In this document: piece by piece, positions 43,690-53,790 of the stretch
How the letters are laid out: every line of letters starts with the position of its first letter
How positions within the stretch are numbered: position 1 is the stretch's first letter
Assembly: GCA_043777375.1 (NCBI GenBank)
Contig: JAYWHX010000185.1
Span: 21,271 to 85,270, forward strand
DNA length: 64,000 bases
From: TH-plancto1 sp043777375
Lineage (GTDB): Bacteria; Planctomycetota; Planctomycetia; Planctomycetales; Planctomycetaceae
Direction of reading: 5' to 3'
The notes under the pieces: generated by a model
What the model saw: the letters and a program-made list of their open reading frames with translations, nothing else
What the model was told of the DNA's origin: nothing
Database searches by the model: none
Position numbers and translations under genes: made by a program

Positions 43690-44481
43690 ATGATCCGTCG
43701 ATTGACAACTCTCTGTCTGTTGCTGCTGTTGACAGCCAGCTCCGTGCAGGCCTTGGAGATCACACTCGATCGTCCGGGTGAGCGTGAGTTCATTCGAGAC
43801 AACGCCAACCTGCTTAGCCAGCAGGATAAGACGGAAATTCGTGCGCTGTGTGATAAGCTGTTGACTGACAAAGCCACGCCGATCATTGTCATCACCATCA
43901 ATAAGATGAGTGACCACGGCGGCGAGGGACTGCGGATCGAGACCTTCGCCCGGCTGCTGTTCGACCAGTGGCAGATCGGACATGCCCAGCTGAATGGGCA
44001 GATCTGGAACACCGGCATTATGGTGCTGGTTAGTCAGGGAGACCGCAAAGCGCGCATCGAGTTGGGGGCCGGGTGGAAGCGGGATAAGGATCAGCTGGCC
44101 CTGAAAATCATGGATGAACAAATCATTCCGCGTTTCAAGCAGCAAGACTTTTCCGGCGGGATTAAAGCCGGAGTGGTCTCCCTCGACGCGATGGCGAGGG
44201 AGCTGCAATTACCTGCCTCGCAGCAGTCGCAAGTCCCCGCCCCGTGGTGGGCCCCCTATGCTGCTGTGGCCCTGATTGGGTTGGCGATCTTCACTGTGGT
44301 GTCGCTGGTACGGCGGGGCTCCGGTGGTTGGGCGTGGCTGTTCTGGGGCGTGCTCTTCTCGGGCATCGGCTACATGCTGTACCAGATGATGACCAGCCGC
44401 GGGTCCTCCAGTGGCGGGTTTTCTGGGGGTTCATTTGGCGGCGGTTCCTCTGGCGGCGGCGGGGCCAGTGGTTCGTGGTAG
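43690..44481 (+). CDS. TPM domain-containing membrane protein
   Basis: About 263 residues. Signal peptide MIRRLTTLCLLLLLTASSVQA, then a TPM domain (about residues 35-165: FIRDNANLLSQQDKTEI, IIVITINKM, RIELGAGW). Two membrane helices (about 180-220) precede a Gly/Ser-rich tail. TPM proteins such as the YgcG type are linked to phosphatase activity or photosystem II maintenance elsewhere; here the function is unknown. The next gene encodes a second TPM-like protein 27 bases downstream. Confidence 0.85.
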   Translation: MIRRLTTLCLLLLLTASSVQALEITLDRPGEREFIRDNANLLSQQDKTEIRALCDKLLTDKATPIIVITINKMSDHGGEGLRIETFARLLFDQWQIGHAQLNGQIWNTGIMVLVSQGDRKARIELGAGWKRDKDQLALKIMDEQIIPRFKQQDFSGGIKAGVVSLDAMARELQLPASQQSQVPAPWWAPYAAVALIGLAIFTVVSLVRRGSGGWAWLFWGVLFSGIGYMLYQMMTSRGSSSGGFSGGSFGGGSSGGGGASGSW

Positions 44482-44508
44482 TTGTTCGATCCTCCGGGGA
44501 GTGAGTCC

Positions 44509-45186
44509 ATGCAACACGCATCCAGCCTGTTTTCCGAGGCCGATCGTCAGCGGATCAATAAGACGATTCAGTTCGCCGAGTCTCTGACATCCGCCGAAAT
44601 CGTCCCGGTCGTCGCGACGGCATCGGGACGTTACGACCGTGCCGAAGATCTGGTCGGACTCTGGTTCAGTGCGCTACTCGTTGTCGCTGTATCAATCGGG
44701 TGGCCAGCTGAGGTGGCTGAGACCGGCAGCTGGGGGATGCACCCGGCTGTTTGGCAGACGTTGAAACTCGTGTCAGCCTTGCTGTCAGGCTTCCTCGTGG
44801 GGGCCGTCCTCGGTTCGCGGATTGCGTGGTTACGTCGGCTCTTCACTCCGGCCCAACAAATGCAGGATGAAGTTCAGCAAGCGGCCCGCAGTGCGTTCTT
44901 TGATAATCGTATTCACCACACACAGTCGGGCGGCGGCCTGCTGATTTTTGTCTCGGTCTTCGAGCATGTCGCGGTTATCTTGGCGGATCGTCAAGTTCTG
45001 GATGGACTCGGGCAGTCTGCACTCGATGAATTGTGCGAAACGCTGACTCGCCAGTTGCGGCATCATGCGCCGACGGAGGCGCTTTGTCAGACAATTCAAG
45101 CGGCAGGTGAGAAACTCAAGACTGTGCTGCCTCGCGTGATCGATGATGTCAATGAGTTACCCGATGCACTGGTCACGATCGATTGA
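44509..45186 (+). CDS. Second TPM-like membrane protein
   Basis: About 225 residues. N-terminal TPM-like segment (ADRQRINKTIQFAESLTSAE, IVPVVATASGRYD), then two hydrophobic segments (about residues 50-65 and 85-105), then a C-terminal part with SGGGLLIFVSVFEHVAVILADR. GGGGAG precedes the ATG at 44509. It pairs with the upstream TPM gene; both may act in one membrane complex. It converges on the BatA/vWA gene. Confidence 0.8.
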   Translation: MQHASSLFSEADRQRINKTIQFAESLTSAEIVPVVATASGRYDRAEDLVGLWFSALLVVAVSIGWPAEVAETGSWGMHPAVWQTLKLVSALLSGFLVGAVLGSRIAWLRRLFTPAQQMQDEVQQAARSAFFDNRIHHTQSGGGLLIFVSVFEHVAVILADRQVLDGLGQSALDELCETLTRQLRHHAPTEALCQTIQAAGEKLKTVLPRVIDDVNELPDALVTID

Positions 45187-45235
45187 TTCGGCAGTCCAGT
45201 GGGCATTCCCAATGCTCGGCCATTTGCGGGCTGCG

Positions 45236-47710
45236 TCACTCCTCCTCATAAAACCGATTCGCGACCAGATGCTCGCCGCAGAAGAACACCAGTAATACGA
45301 CCAGCAGGAGGGGGTAGACTTCTTGGCCGAGGTCGGAGGAGCGGATGTGGGATTTTAATTCTTCGACGGACCGGGCGAGTTGATAGCGGTCGGGGCCGAG
45401 CATGTCGTTCAGGTCAGCCACGGTCAGCCGAGTCAGATCGCACTCGTTGGATTTCAAGTTGACGCTGAATCCGGTCAGCGGTTGGGGCGGGGTGGCTCTT
45501 TCGAGCAGGGTGTAGGCTCCGGCGGTCTCGGTGCGAGTGACGGTCAGGGAGTCTCCATCCGGGGGGATGACCTCAGGAAACTGCCGCAGCCCCGGCACCC
45601 GAAACAGCAGCTGTCGTTCAGCGGCATGGGGGATGAATGACAGGGTGACTTCTTCCCCGCATAGATGATTGAATTGCTCGATGCCTCCGCCCGCACTGTA
45701 GTCGGCCAGCTGTTGAACGAACGCGATCCACATCCAGGAATCGAGCAGTGGGCTGGGGAAATTGTTCCAGCGGTTGGACGATCTCCGCGTCGCAACTCCT
45801 TCAACGCCCGGTTGAGGGAGTGATTCGGCAGGCAGGTGTGTCCCCGACGTGAACATCAACACGCGCCCCTTGCCGTGTACGCGTTCCAGAATGGCAGGCG
45901 ACTGCTCCTTGTCATCATAGGTCGCGAGCACGCTGGCTCCCCCGGCAGGCTTCACCTTCCAGAACCGGGAGATACGGACGTTGTCTTCGAGGACGGCCCA
46001 GTTCTGTTCCTGCTCCCGGTACTCCGCAAACAGAGGGTGAACGCGGTTCGGGAATTGCAGCCGGTAGTCGGCTCGGGGTTTCCAGCGATCGAGCGATGCG
46101 GGCAGGCAAACCTGCGCTGCGGTCCGGTCGTACGCCACGGAGTCAATCTTGTCATCTCCCAGCGTCACAATCAGCCCGTGTCCCTGTTCGACATGCTGGG
46201 AGATCAGGTTCCACATCGCATCGGGGAGGGACGGGAGATCCTGCAACCAGATGACTTCTGCTTTCTGAATCAGAGATTCGGTCAACTTGTTGGGCGTGAT
46301 CACAACGGGTTCGAAGACATTGGTTTCGGCGTCTCCCTTTTCAAAGGGAGCGAGTGCCAGTGCTACTTCGCGGGCACGGTTTGCTTGTGGTGTGACGATC
46401 AGGACCGGCGTGGGCGGTCCGGCGAACGCGGTGAAGTACCGCACATTGTCGGCGGCCAGCGGATCGCTGCGATCGATCTGTACCACGCCATGCACCACGG
46501 GGCCGGTTAGACCCTTGATGCGAGGTAAATCGATCTTTACTGCCGTGTTGGGGGTGAGCTTGACTCTCGCCTCACCGCGCGGGATCAGCTGCTCTTGCGC
46601 GTCGAGGATGGACAGCTTGACGTTCACTTCTTCCGTGATGCCAGTGCTGGCGATTGAGGCTTGGACATCGAGACTGCCGCCGACGGAGATACGTTCGCGG
46701 GAGAGGCCTATCTGGGTGATACTGACGTTCTGCGGCTGCTCTTCTCCGATGTCGATGAGGTACACATCGACATCCTTCTGCTGTTCCAGGTCCGCTTTCA
46801 GTGTCTGCGAGATGCCCGCGCTCCAGGCTGACTTCGCGAGGTCGGTCAAGATGTAGACTCGGCGGATGAAGCGATCGCGCCGCGCGTCCTCAGCGAGTGC
46901 GCCTTGTTCCTCGAGAGTGCGGCGGCGGTCGTCGGCTTGAGCCTGTAGTGCGGACCGCAATCGTTCGTTCAGGGCGAGTGCGACCGGGCGCGGTTCGAGG
47001 GTATCGATTCGAGTTTGTGCAGTGCCCAAGGTCGACTGAAAAATAATCGGGTTGTCCGCGCTGCAATCGGTGATGGCGACGCGGCTGCTGGCTGGCAGGT
47101 CGCCCAGGTGGTTCTTGGCAATCGCCTTCGCGATGTCGAGACGTGTCTTGCCCTCCTGCGTGTACGAGGTGCTCTGACTGGTATCAAACAAACAGACAGC
47201 TGCGACCGGGAGATCGAGCGCGGCCATGGGGCGCGGGTCTTTCAGTTCGGCCATCACTCGTCGCTGGTAGGGCCAACCGACGCACAGCAGCAGCAATGTC
47301 AGCACAGCTGTCGTCGTCCAGACGCGGGCTTTGGAGCGTCGCTCAATCATGTCGGGCTTAGCAACTCCCTGCTTCCGCCAGCGATTGAGCAGGGTGAAGT
47401 ATATCCCCATGCCTGCGGCGATGATGGCCGATAAAACTCCCCATTCGAGTCCGCTGAAGCTGTAGTTTGCGGGAGGGAGCGATGGCCGGGTCAGAGCAAA
47501 GACCAACAGCCCGAGAACGCCGACTCGCAGCAATAGCAACCACCAATGCCGCAGCCGAAACCGCCGCGAGTTCTGCTTCTGCCGAGATTGAATCAGTTTC
47601 AACGCCGGAAAGATCACCCGCTTCGGCTTCTGCTTCATCAAGAAGTGCAGAATCACCGGCAAGGCAACCAGCCCAAGACCATAGATCAGTGCGGGATGCA
47701 GGAGCGACAT
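45236..47710 (-). CDS. BatA/vWA domain membrane protein
   Basis: An 824-residue protein opening with the BatA N-terminus (HPALIYGLGLVALPVILHFLMK), then two more membrane segments (about residues 55-78 and 90-115). A von Willebrand A-type domain follows from about 165, with the MIDAS motif DTSQS in VCLFDTSQSTSYTQEGK. A beta-rich periplasmic part and a C-terminal membrane helix (LLLVVLLVFFCGEHLVANRF) complete it. Similar proteins often accompany MoxR ATPases, but none is next to it here. Role unknown. The gene ends 49 bases from the end of the convergent TPM gene. Confidence 0.88.
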   Translation of the reverse strand: MSLLHPALIYGLGLVALPVILHFLMKQKPKRVIFPALKLIQSRQKQNSRRFRLRHWWLLLLRVGVLGLLVFALTRPSLPPANYSFSGLEWGVLSAIIAAGMGIYFTLLNRWRKQGVAKPDMIERRSKARVWTTTAVLTLLLLCVGWPYQRRVMAELKDPRPMAALDLPVAAVCLFDTSQSTSYTQEGKTRLDIAKAIAKNHLGDLPASSRVAITDCSADNPIIFQSTLGTAQTRIDTLEPRPVALALNERLRSALQAQADDRRRTLEEQGALAEDARRDRFIRRVYILTDLAKSAWSAGISQTLKADLEQQKDVDVYLIDIGEEQPQNVSITQIGLSRERISVGGSLDVQASIASTGITEEVNVKLSILDAQEQLIPRGEARVKLTPNTAVKIDLPRIKGLTGPVVHGVVQIDRSDPLAADNVRYFTAFAGPPTPVLIVTPQANRAREVALALAPFEKGDAETNVFEPVVITPNKLTESLIQKAEVIWLQDLPSLPDAMWNLISQHVEQGHGLIVTLGDDKIDSVAYDRTAAQVCLPASLDRWKPRADYRLQFPNRVHPLFAEYREQEQNWAVLEDNVRISRFWKVKPAGGASVLATYDDKEQSPAILERVHGKGRVLMFTSGTHLPAESLPQPGVEGVATRRSSNRWNNFPSPLLDSWMWIAFVQQLADYSAGGGIEQFNHLCGEEVTLSFIPHAAERQLLFRVPGLRQFPEVIPPDGDSLTVTRTETAGAYTLLERATPPQPLTGFSVNLKSNECDLTRLTVADLNDMLGPDRYQLARSVEELKSHIRSSDLGQEVYPLLLVVLLVFFCGEHLVANRFYEEE

Positions 47711-48158
47711 GATGAGACGCAGAGAGAGTGATTTAGGAACGACTGCAATTTAGCCGGTCGGGTCGATGACGGCGAACGAGACGTGTGGCATCGGCTGAAT
47801 TTGGAGGACTGCTGAGGATACCAACAATGCATCAGGGACACCCAGTCGTGTCAATCGACTCGAAACCAGGGGCGGATTCCCGATTTGCTGAGCCCGGCCT
47901 ACGCCGGTGGTCGCCCGCATCTTTGTTAAAGTCGATAAAGCCAATACTCTGCATCCGGCATTTCCAACCTCTACGTCAGATGTTGGACATTGGCTTGAGT
48001 CAGGTTGTCTAGTGATGCGATGGTACGAGCTTAATTCATCCACTTGGATGAGTGTTCTGTGATGTTGACCAGATCTGGCAATCTCTCCAGTGTAACTCGT
48101 CAAGTTGTGTGCATTGCGGTTGTAAAGCGAACAGCGAATGGCAGGGTCAGGAGATGAA
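47711..48158. other. 448-base gap upstream of two divergent genes
   Basis: No gene is supported. It separates the BatA gene (minus) from the pyruvyltransferase-like gene (plus), so promoters for both should lie here. A TTGACC at about 48063-48068 is the only -35-like box noticed, and no convincing -10 at normal spacing was found. Confidence 0.5.
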
Positions 48159-49448
48159 ATGACGACTTCTCTGACTCGCGCAGGTCGTCCACTGCGATGT
48201 CTGATGGTGGGGTATAACGGGACCGGAAACACTGGTTCGGATATTCGCTTATTGACGGCCATTGATGATGTGCGAGAGGCATTCGGTCCGCAGACTCAAG
48301 TCACCGTCATGACGATCGACCGGGAACGCACAGCTGCGATTCTGCCGGTCGGGGCCGGTATCGAGGTCGCGGAAGTCTCGTTTTCACCGGTGCGATTTAC
48401 ATTCTCGATCTGGAACCTGGCACGTCGGCATGACGTCATGCTTCTGGTCGAAGGAAGCACATTTAAGCAGAACTGGAGTGTGTGGTTGTTGCATGCCTAT
48501 CTGTGGGCTGCGAATTGTGCTCGATGGACCGGAAACCATGCCATCGCATATGCGGTTGATGTGGGGGAGCTACGGGGCTTTCATGGCTTTCGAGCCCGCT
48601 ATGAATGCGAGCGAATGGCGCTTGTGATCACTCGGACGGAAATCGCCCGTCAGCGGCTCCAGGAGTTGGGAGTCCGCAGGCCCATCCTTTCGAATACGGA
48701 TACGGCATTCCGCTATCTGCGTGAGGGGCAGCCGCGTGTCGCAGGGCGTCGAGTGGTCGGCTTGGCTCCCATTGAATTCTTTCACTGGCCGGTTTGCATA
48801 AAGTTGTGGTGTGATCCGGCCGAACGGTATCGCTGGCCGTATGCGTTCACCTGGAATGCCGAGCGACGGGCTCAATCAGACGCCATGCTGCAGCGCTGGG
48901 TGAATCTGGCCCGGCATGCCATCGAGCAGCATGATGTCGACATCCAGCTGATCGCGATGGAAGACCTCGATACCCCGGTTTGCGAGCGTATCTTGGAAGA
49001 GTTGGGGCCGCTGGCGACAAATCGGGTGGCCATTGCTTCCTCGCGTCAGGTGTCTCCCGGCGACATGGTGTCGATGCTGCGTGGTCTCGATGGGCTCGTC
49101 ACCTCGCGCTACCACGCCTGCGTCCTCTCCATGGGCGGGGCGGTTCCGCAGATGGCGATCAGCCATGACGAACGACTCGCCTCGATCTATGCCGAGATGG
49201 GAATTGAACAGGAGTTGCTGTTGCACTACCTGCAACCCGATCTCGCGGACCAACTGCTGATCAAGTTTGATCTTCTGATGCAGACCAGTCCGGAACTGAC
49301 TCAGCGGATTCGCGAACAGCACGACAATCGTTTTTTGCCGCTGTGTGCGCAGAATCGATTCGATTTGCAGGCGTGGGGTCAACGGACGTTTGACTCGATT
49401 GGGGCTGCATCGAATCCAGAGTTGAAACACACCCTCAAGTCGGATTGA
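48159..49448 (+). CDS. Polysaccharide pyruvyl transferase-like protein
   Basis: About 429 residues with the layout of the pyruvyl transferase family: LRCLMVGYNGTGNTGSDIRL at the start, GTGNTGSD being the nucleotide-binding-type loop, a central VEGSTFK segment and a C-terminal half with GLVTSRYHACVLSMGGAVPQ, the usual helix-strand pattern (SRYH is a hallmark). These enzymes add pyruvate to sugars of surface polymers. The ATG at 48159 has GGAG 7 bases before it. It is not in the main glycan cluster, but may decorate the same or another polymer. Confidence 0.85.
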   Translation: MTTSLTRAGRPLRCLMVGYNGTGNTGSDIRLLTAIDDVREAFGPQTQVTVMTIDRERTAAILPVGAGIEVAEVSFSPVRFTFSIWNLARRHDVMLLVEGSTFKQNWSVWLLHAYLWAANCARWTGNHAIAYAVDVGELRGFHGFRARYECERMALVITRTEIARQRLQELGVRRPILSNTDTAFRYLREGQPRVAGRRVVGLAPIEFFHWPVCIKLWCDPAERYRWPYAFTWNAERRAQSDAMLQRWVNLARHAIEQHDVDIQLIAMEDLDTPVCERILEELGPLATNRVAIASSRQVSPGDMVSMLRGLDGLVTSRYHACVLSMGGAVPQMAISHDERLASIYAEMGIEQELLLHYLQPDLADQLLIKFDLLMQTSPELTQRIREQHDNRFLPLCAQNRFDLQAWGQRTFDSIGAASNPELKHTLKSD

Positions 49449-49499
49449 CGCGCGAGGTCGCGTCACCAGATCGTTCCACTTCCCACATCAGGCTCGTCG

Positions 49500-50108
49500 A
49501 TGAATCTTCAGTGGCCACATCTCGTGTTTCTGGCCGGGAACACGATCTACCTCGTGACGCGCGGGCTCTATCAACTGCAGAGTACCTCGAATCAGAAGGC
49601 CGTCAGCAAAGCGACCATACTGGATTGGTTTCTGATTCTCTACATTGCCACAGCACAAATTATCATCCCATCAATCCTGCTATTTACCTCGTGGATCAAT
49701 GAAGCGAATTATTCTCTTCCAGCAGCAGCAGCCTGGGTGGGGGGGCCATTGATGTTATTGGGACTCTGGCTGTTTTGGCGTTCGCATGCTGATTTAGGAA
49801 ACAGCTGGTCTGTGACGCTGGAACTGAATCAGGATCACAAACTGGTCACGCATGGAGTCTATCGTTACCTCCGGCACCCGATGTATGCCTCGTTCTTTCT
49901 GCTGGCCATCAGTCAGGGATTACTGCTGAACAATTGGCTCGCCGGCTGGTCCGCCTTAGCCGCGACGACTCTGCTGTATGTCGTCCGCATTCCCCACGAA
50001 GAACAGATGATGCTCGATTGCTTCGGCGAGGAATATCGCGCGTACAGCCGGGAGACGTATGGGCTGATTCCCACTCCGAGAGCTGGGAATTCTCGCGAGG
50101 TGTCATAG
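49500..50108 (+). CDS. ICMT-like integral membrane methyltransferase
   Basis: A 202-residue protein with about five membrane helices. The C-terminal part carries the isoprenylcysteine carboxyl methyltransferase/phospholipid methyltransferase signature: LVTHGVYRYLRHPMYASFFL and HEEQMMLDCFGEEYRAYSRE, with the SAM-binding RHPMY and E-E residues. The bacterial substrate is unknown. It begins 51 bases after the pyruvyl transferase gene and probably shares its transcript. A palindrome pair (50125-50166) follows the stop. Confidence 0.85.
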   Translation: MNLQWPHLVFLAGNTIYLVTRGLYQLQSTSNQKAVSKATILDWFLILYIATAQIIIPSILLFTSWINEANYSLPAAAAWVGGPLMLLGLWLFWRSHADLGNSWSVTLELNQDHKLVTHGVYRYLRHPMYASFFLLAISQGLLLNNWLAGWSALAATTLLYVVRIPHEEQMMLDCFGEEYRAYSRETYGLIPTPRAGNSREVS

Positions 50109-50124
50109 TGGAATCGCCCTGCCG

Positions 50125-50166
50125 ATCACGGAATGAATTCCGTGATACGAGCACGTAATAAACGTG
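50125..50166. repeat. Two palindromes in a convergent gap
   Basis: ATCACGGAAT-G-AATTCCGTGAT-type palindrome (50125-50146) and GCACGT-AATAA-ACGTGC (50150-50166, with a GCACG arm). They lie between the ends of two convergent genes and may terminate transcription from both sides, although no clear T-run follows. Confidence 0.6.
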
Positions 50167-50214
50167 CCCCACGGGGATGGCTCCGAGCACTGACACTTGC
50201 GGCTCGTGGCGGCA

Positions 50215-53200
50215 CTATTCCGTAACGCGGTGGTCATCGGCGGCTTGTGCGGTCTGTACATTGAGGGTTCGCAGGTACGCATACAAGTCGGAGTAGTCGC
50301 TGGGGCTGAGATCCTTGAGCAATCCGCCGGGCATCAGTGAGCTGCTGAGGGCCTTGCGAGATTCGATCTGGTCCATCTCAATCCGGAAGCTCTGATTGGC
50401 GGCATTGCGGATCACGACGCCGTCGATCGCTTCGTATACGACCATCCCGGTGAAGATGCGTCCGTCTTTTGTCTCGACCAGCGTCGTTTGGTAACGGGGT
50501 GAGACATCGCGGTTGGGCAGCATGATCGCGGTGAACAGATCCTCGCGAGAGAACCGCGTCGCAGACCCTTGCAGGTCGGGGCCCAGTGCCCGGCGCGAGC
50601 TGTGGCATTGGACGCAAGCACGCTTGCTGAACAGCAATTCGCCGCGACTCGAATCTCCGTGGTCCCACTCGACAGTCGCCAGCGTCTGCCGCAGCTCGTC
50701 GATTCCCAGCTGAGTGTCGCCGGACTGCCGGGCAAACTCCTCGGGGAATTTGGCCTGCACAAAGGCGGTCCACTGCTCCACGATCGGAGCTTGGACATTC
50801 CCTTCCTGGCCTGCTTGATACCCAAAGTTCTGGGCGAGGTTGCGACGGAGGAGTTCCTCCAGCTGATCGCGTACCTGGCGTTCCTGATCGATGGGGGCCA
50901 GCTTGCGGAAGGCCCGCAGCAGGGCGACGTTTTCGAGTCCCGAGTCACTAGCAGGCAGCAGTAATAGAGCCTTCACGCATTCGGCCATGACATCGGCAGG
51001 GGAGTTATCCAACCCCTCAATAAACTTGTCGCGGTCAACTGGACTCGGGTTTTCGGACAGAGCGATCAACACGGAATTCCGCAGGGCGAAGTTCGCGAAT
51101 TGGTCACGCACGAGATTCTTCAGTTCCTCGTCCGGGCTGTCGCCCAACAAGAAGATGACGTCGCTGGACCACTGGTAGTCAGGAGTCGTACGGACCTTGT
51201 TGACGAACGCTTCGGCCATGTCCTGGAATTGTTCCTCCTGGAACTCGCCTGCAAAGATGACGTGTCCCGGGCGACCGAATTCTGGTTCCTTCAGCATCGC
51301 AACTGGTAGCTGGGAATCTTGCTGGACGAGTGCGGTGTACATCTCGGTAATGCGGTCGTCCCAGTCGCTGTCTTGGGGTAATTTGCGGAGCTTGATTTTG
51401 CCTTCGAGGCTGACGATCGCATGGGCAATCGCCTGTCTCTGGAGGGGAGACGGCTCGACTTTGAATTTGGAGGCGACCAACAGTCTGTGGATATCCGCCA
51501 CGGGATGCGACTGGGCATTCAACTGGGTGAGCACTTTCTCCAGCAAGAGGGAGTCGGTCGGCTGGGTCATTGCCATGGCTCGTTCGATTTCGAGATCGAC
51601 CAATTCCGACCCGCTCGGGTAGAACTCGGTGAACACGGCATTGAGGGCGGCGATCTCGTCCGGATTGGTCGTCAAGTCGAAGCGACTGGTGTAGCCGAGG
51701 AACGCTTCGGGAACTGAATCTTCCGCAGGCATCAAATCGCCGAGGGCCAGTTGGAGCAGGCGAGCCGCTTCCAGTTTAAGAGCCTCGCTGTGGTCGCGCT
51801 TCAGGATGCGAGTCGCGATGTCGACCGGGTAATTGTGGAACTTGCCGCGACGCTGCGTGAAGGCCACGGCGACCGAGACCCCTGCTTGCCAGCCACGCTT
51901 CACGCCCTCTTCAGAGATTGCGTGATACGTGTCGACCGAAGACCGCGTCAGTAATCGCACAGCTGTTTGCCGAATCAATCGATCACCGCTGCCCAGCTGG
52001 CCCGCGATCGGACCGGCGAGGTCGAGCAGCACTGCGTCGTCGGCTCCCTCGAGGGATTCGAGTGCCATACGAACAACGAGCGGCTGCTTGTCGGTGAGGC
52101 ATGAACGCAGGTAGTCCACGTTCGGCGTCGCAGGAGACGTGCGTCCGAGTGACCAGGCGGCGCGGGCCTTCACAGCGGGAGCGTTTGAAGCGGCCAGACG
52201 ATTGAGCATGTCAGAATCGAGGCCGTTGAACTTCTCGGTCAGGATCTCAATCGCTCGCACGCGCTCGGCAGGTGAGCGACTGGCGTCGAGTGCCGCTTCA
52301 ATAATCAGCGGAGCTTTAAGTTCCTTGACCAGTGGTTCCCATCTCATGCGAGACCAACTGCTGAGCGGTTGCGGAGCGGTCAGGCACTGGGCGAGTTTTT
52401 CTTCGATGGTGGTGGCATCGGAAGGGGGCGGAGCAATCCGGGCGGGTTCATTGGTTGACTTGCGGATGCGGTACACCGCTCCACGAGTTCCGCGTCCGCC
52501 CACGCTGACGAACAGTGAACCATCGGGACCGACCTCGGCATCGGTGGGTGCAAAGCCATGCTCGCCGACAGCTGTCATGAACTCGATCGGCTTGGTGGTC
52601 CAGGTGGAGCCGTCCGGCTGCATCGGCAGCGCCCAGATACGGCCATAGGTCCAGTCGAGGGCGAAGAGTGCCCCTTGATACTGTGCGGGGAATTGTGTGT
52701 GCCGGTAGGTGACCAAGCCGGTGGGAGAGCTGCGACCAAATGAATCGAGGACAGGCGGCATATCGAGGAAGTACTCGGGCCGCTTGTAGCTCTTGGCGAA
52801 CCAACCGCAGTCAGCTCCAGGGACCAGTTGATAGAGCCGGGTCGGCTCGTACCAGGGCAGGGTGATCTCGCGCTCGCCGTCACTGTCGAAGGTGTAGATG
52901 TCGCCAAAGACATTGAAGTCGAAGTCGTAAGCGTTCCTCAGCCCGTGGGCGATGATCTCGCCTTTGGTTAGATCCGGTGTGAACCGCATCATCGTGCCGG
53001 CGCGCGGTGTCTTGACCGGTGCGTTGGGCAGGGTGTTGTATTTCTCGTTGACTCCGGCCATGTTGCCGCAGATCAAGTACCACCAGCCATCAGGGCCCTT
53101 ACGGATTGCATGGGCGTCGTGCTCGCCACCGCTGTTCAGTTTGACGAAGACCTGCGGAGCCCCATCGGCTTTGTCGTCGCCGTCCGTGTCGGTGTAGCGC

Positions 53201-53571
53201 AGCAGACCGGCATCGCCCAGACAGATCAGATCGCGGCCATAGAAGAACATCCCCTGTGCCCCGGATTTCGGTTCGGAGGAGTACTCTTTGAAGGATTCCG
53301 CCCGGCCATCGTTGTCCGCATCGACGAGGATGCGGACATACCCGGCTCCCGAGACGACCACGCGACCGAAGGCATCGACCGTCATCGAGTAGATATCGTG
53401 AGCCAGCTCATCATCGGCGTAGAGCGAGACCTCGAACCCATCCGGAACGCGGACGCCGAGGGCATCGTCTGCCGGGGCGACGGTGGCCCAGCTGGCTCCC
53501 AGCAACGCGAGTCCGGTTAGAAATCGTGAAGTCAGGGAGCGATAGGATTCAATTGCGGCGGCTCGCAACAT
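50215..53571 (-). CDS. Second PVC-type membrane-bound dehydrogenase-like heme protein
   Basis: About 1118 residues, signal peptide near LALLGASWATVAPADD. The N-terminal part is the PVC-type beta-propeller (VPDGFEVSLYADDELAHDIY, GRVVVSGAGYVRIL, LICLGDAGLLRYTDTDGDD). A HEAT-like helical middle follows, then a C-terminal cytochrome domain with CVQCH near 986-990 (LFSKRACVQCHSSRRALGPD). It is parallel to the protein at 27446-30610. The ATG at 53571 gives a normal signal; a longer frame to 54222 overlaps the divergent antiporter gene and is not used. The divergent antiporter start is 220 bases away. Confidence 0.9.
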   Translation of the reverse strand: MLRAAAIESYRSLTSRFLTGLALLGASWATVAPADDALGVRVPDGFEVSLYADDELAHDIYSMTVDAFGRVVVSGAGYVRILVDADNDGRAESFKEYSSEPKSGAQGMFFYGRDLICLGDAGLLRYTDTDGDDKADGAPQVFVKLNSGGEHDAHAIRKGPDGWWYLICGNMAGVNEKYNTLPNAPVKTPRAGTMMRFTPDLTKGEIIAHGLRNAYDFDFNVFGDIYTFDSDGEREITLPWYEPTRLYQLVPGADCGWFAKSYKRPEYFLDMPPVLDSFGRSSPTGLVTYRHTQFPAQYQGALFALDWTYGRIWALPMQPDGSTWTTKPIEFMTAVGEHGFAPTDAEVGPDGSLFVSVGGRGTRGAVYRIRKSTNEPARIAPPPSDATTIEEKLAQCLTAPQPLSSWSRMRWEPLVKELKAPLIIEAALDASRSPAERVRAIEILTEKFNGLDSDMLNRLAASNAPAVKARAAWSLGRTSPATPNVDYLRSCLTDKQPLVVRMALESLEGADDAVLLDLAGPIAGQLGSGDRLIRQTAVRLLTRSSVDTYHAISEEGVKRGWQAGVSVAVAFTQRRGKFHNYPVDIATRILKRDHSEALKLEAARLLQLALGDLMPAEDSVPEAFLGYTSRFDLTTNPDEIAALNAVFTEFYPSGSELVDLEIERAMAMTQPTDSLLLEKVLTQLNAQSHPVADIHRLLVASKFKVEPSPLQRQAIAHAIVSLEGKIKLRKLPQDSDWDDRITEMYTALVQQDSQLPVAMLKEPEFGRPGHVIFAGEFQEEQFQDMAEAFVNKVRTTPDYQWSSDVIFLLGDSPDEELKNLVRDQFANFALRNSVLIALSENPSPVDRDKFIEGLDNSPADVMAECVKALLLLPASDSGLENVALLRAFRKLAPIDQERQVRDQLEELLRRNLAQNFGYQAGQEGNVQAPIVEQWTAFVQAKFPEEFARQSGDTQLGIDELRQTLATVEWDHGDSSRGELLFSKRACVQCHSSRRALGPDLQGSATRFSREDLFTAIMLPNRDVSPRYQTTLVETKDGRIFTGMVVYEAIDGVVIRNAANQSFRIEMDQIESRKALSSSLMPGGLLKDLSPSDYSDLYAYLRTLNVQTAQAADDHRVTE

Positions 53572-53790
53572 AGGATGGGTCGCTCGAACAGAGTGTCGGA
53601 AGTGAAGTGCCGGTCGGATGATACTCCTGATTCCGATTTTGAGGCAAGATGCGGTTTTGACGGTGGCACCGGTTGTGCTGTTGTCCCAGTTCGCCCCCTG
53701 TTCTCGCGGTTCGCTCCCCCGGAACAGGGCCACTTCTCGGACGGCTGTCAGGGCCTCCGCGCCGACTCCCATGATGAGAGGAAACTGGCT

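Noticed and set aside
48063..48100. A TTGACC-based promoter before the pyruvyltransferase-like gene.
   Set aside because: No -10 box at normal spacing was found; it is mentioned only as a weak sign in the gap entry.
47750..48262. A 170-residue minus-strand frame between BatA and the pyruvyltransferase-like gene.
   Set aside because: No domain pattern; it overlaps the well-supported pyruvyltransferase gene start.
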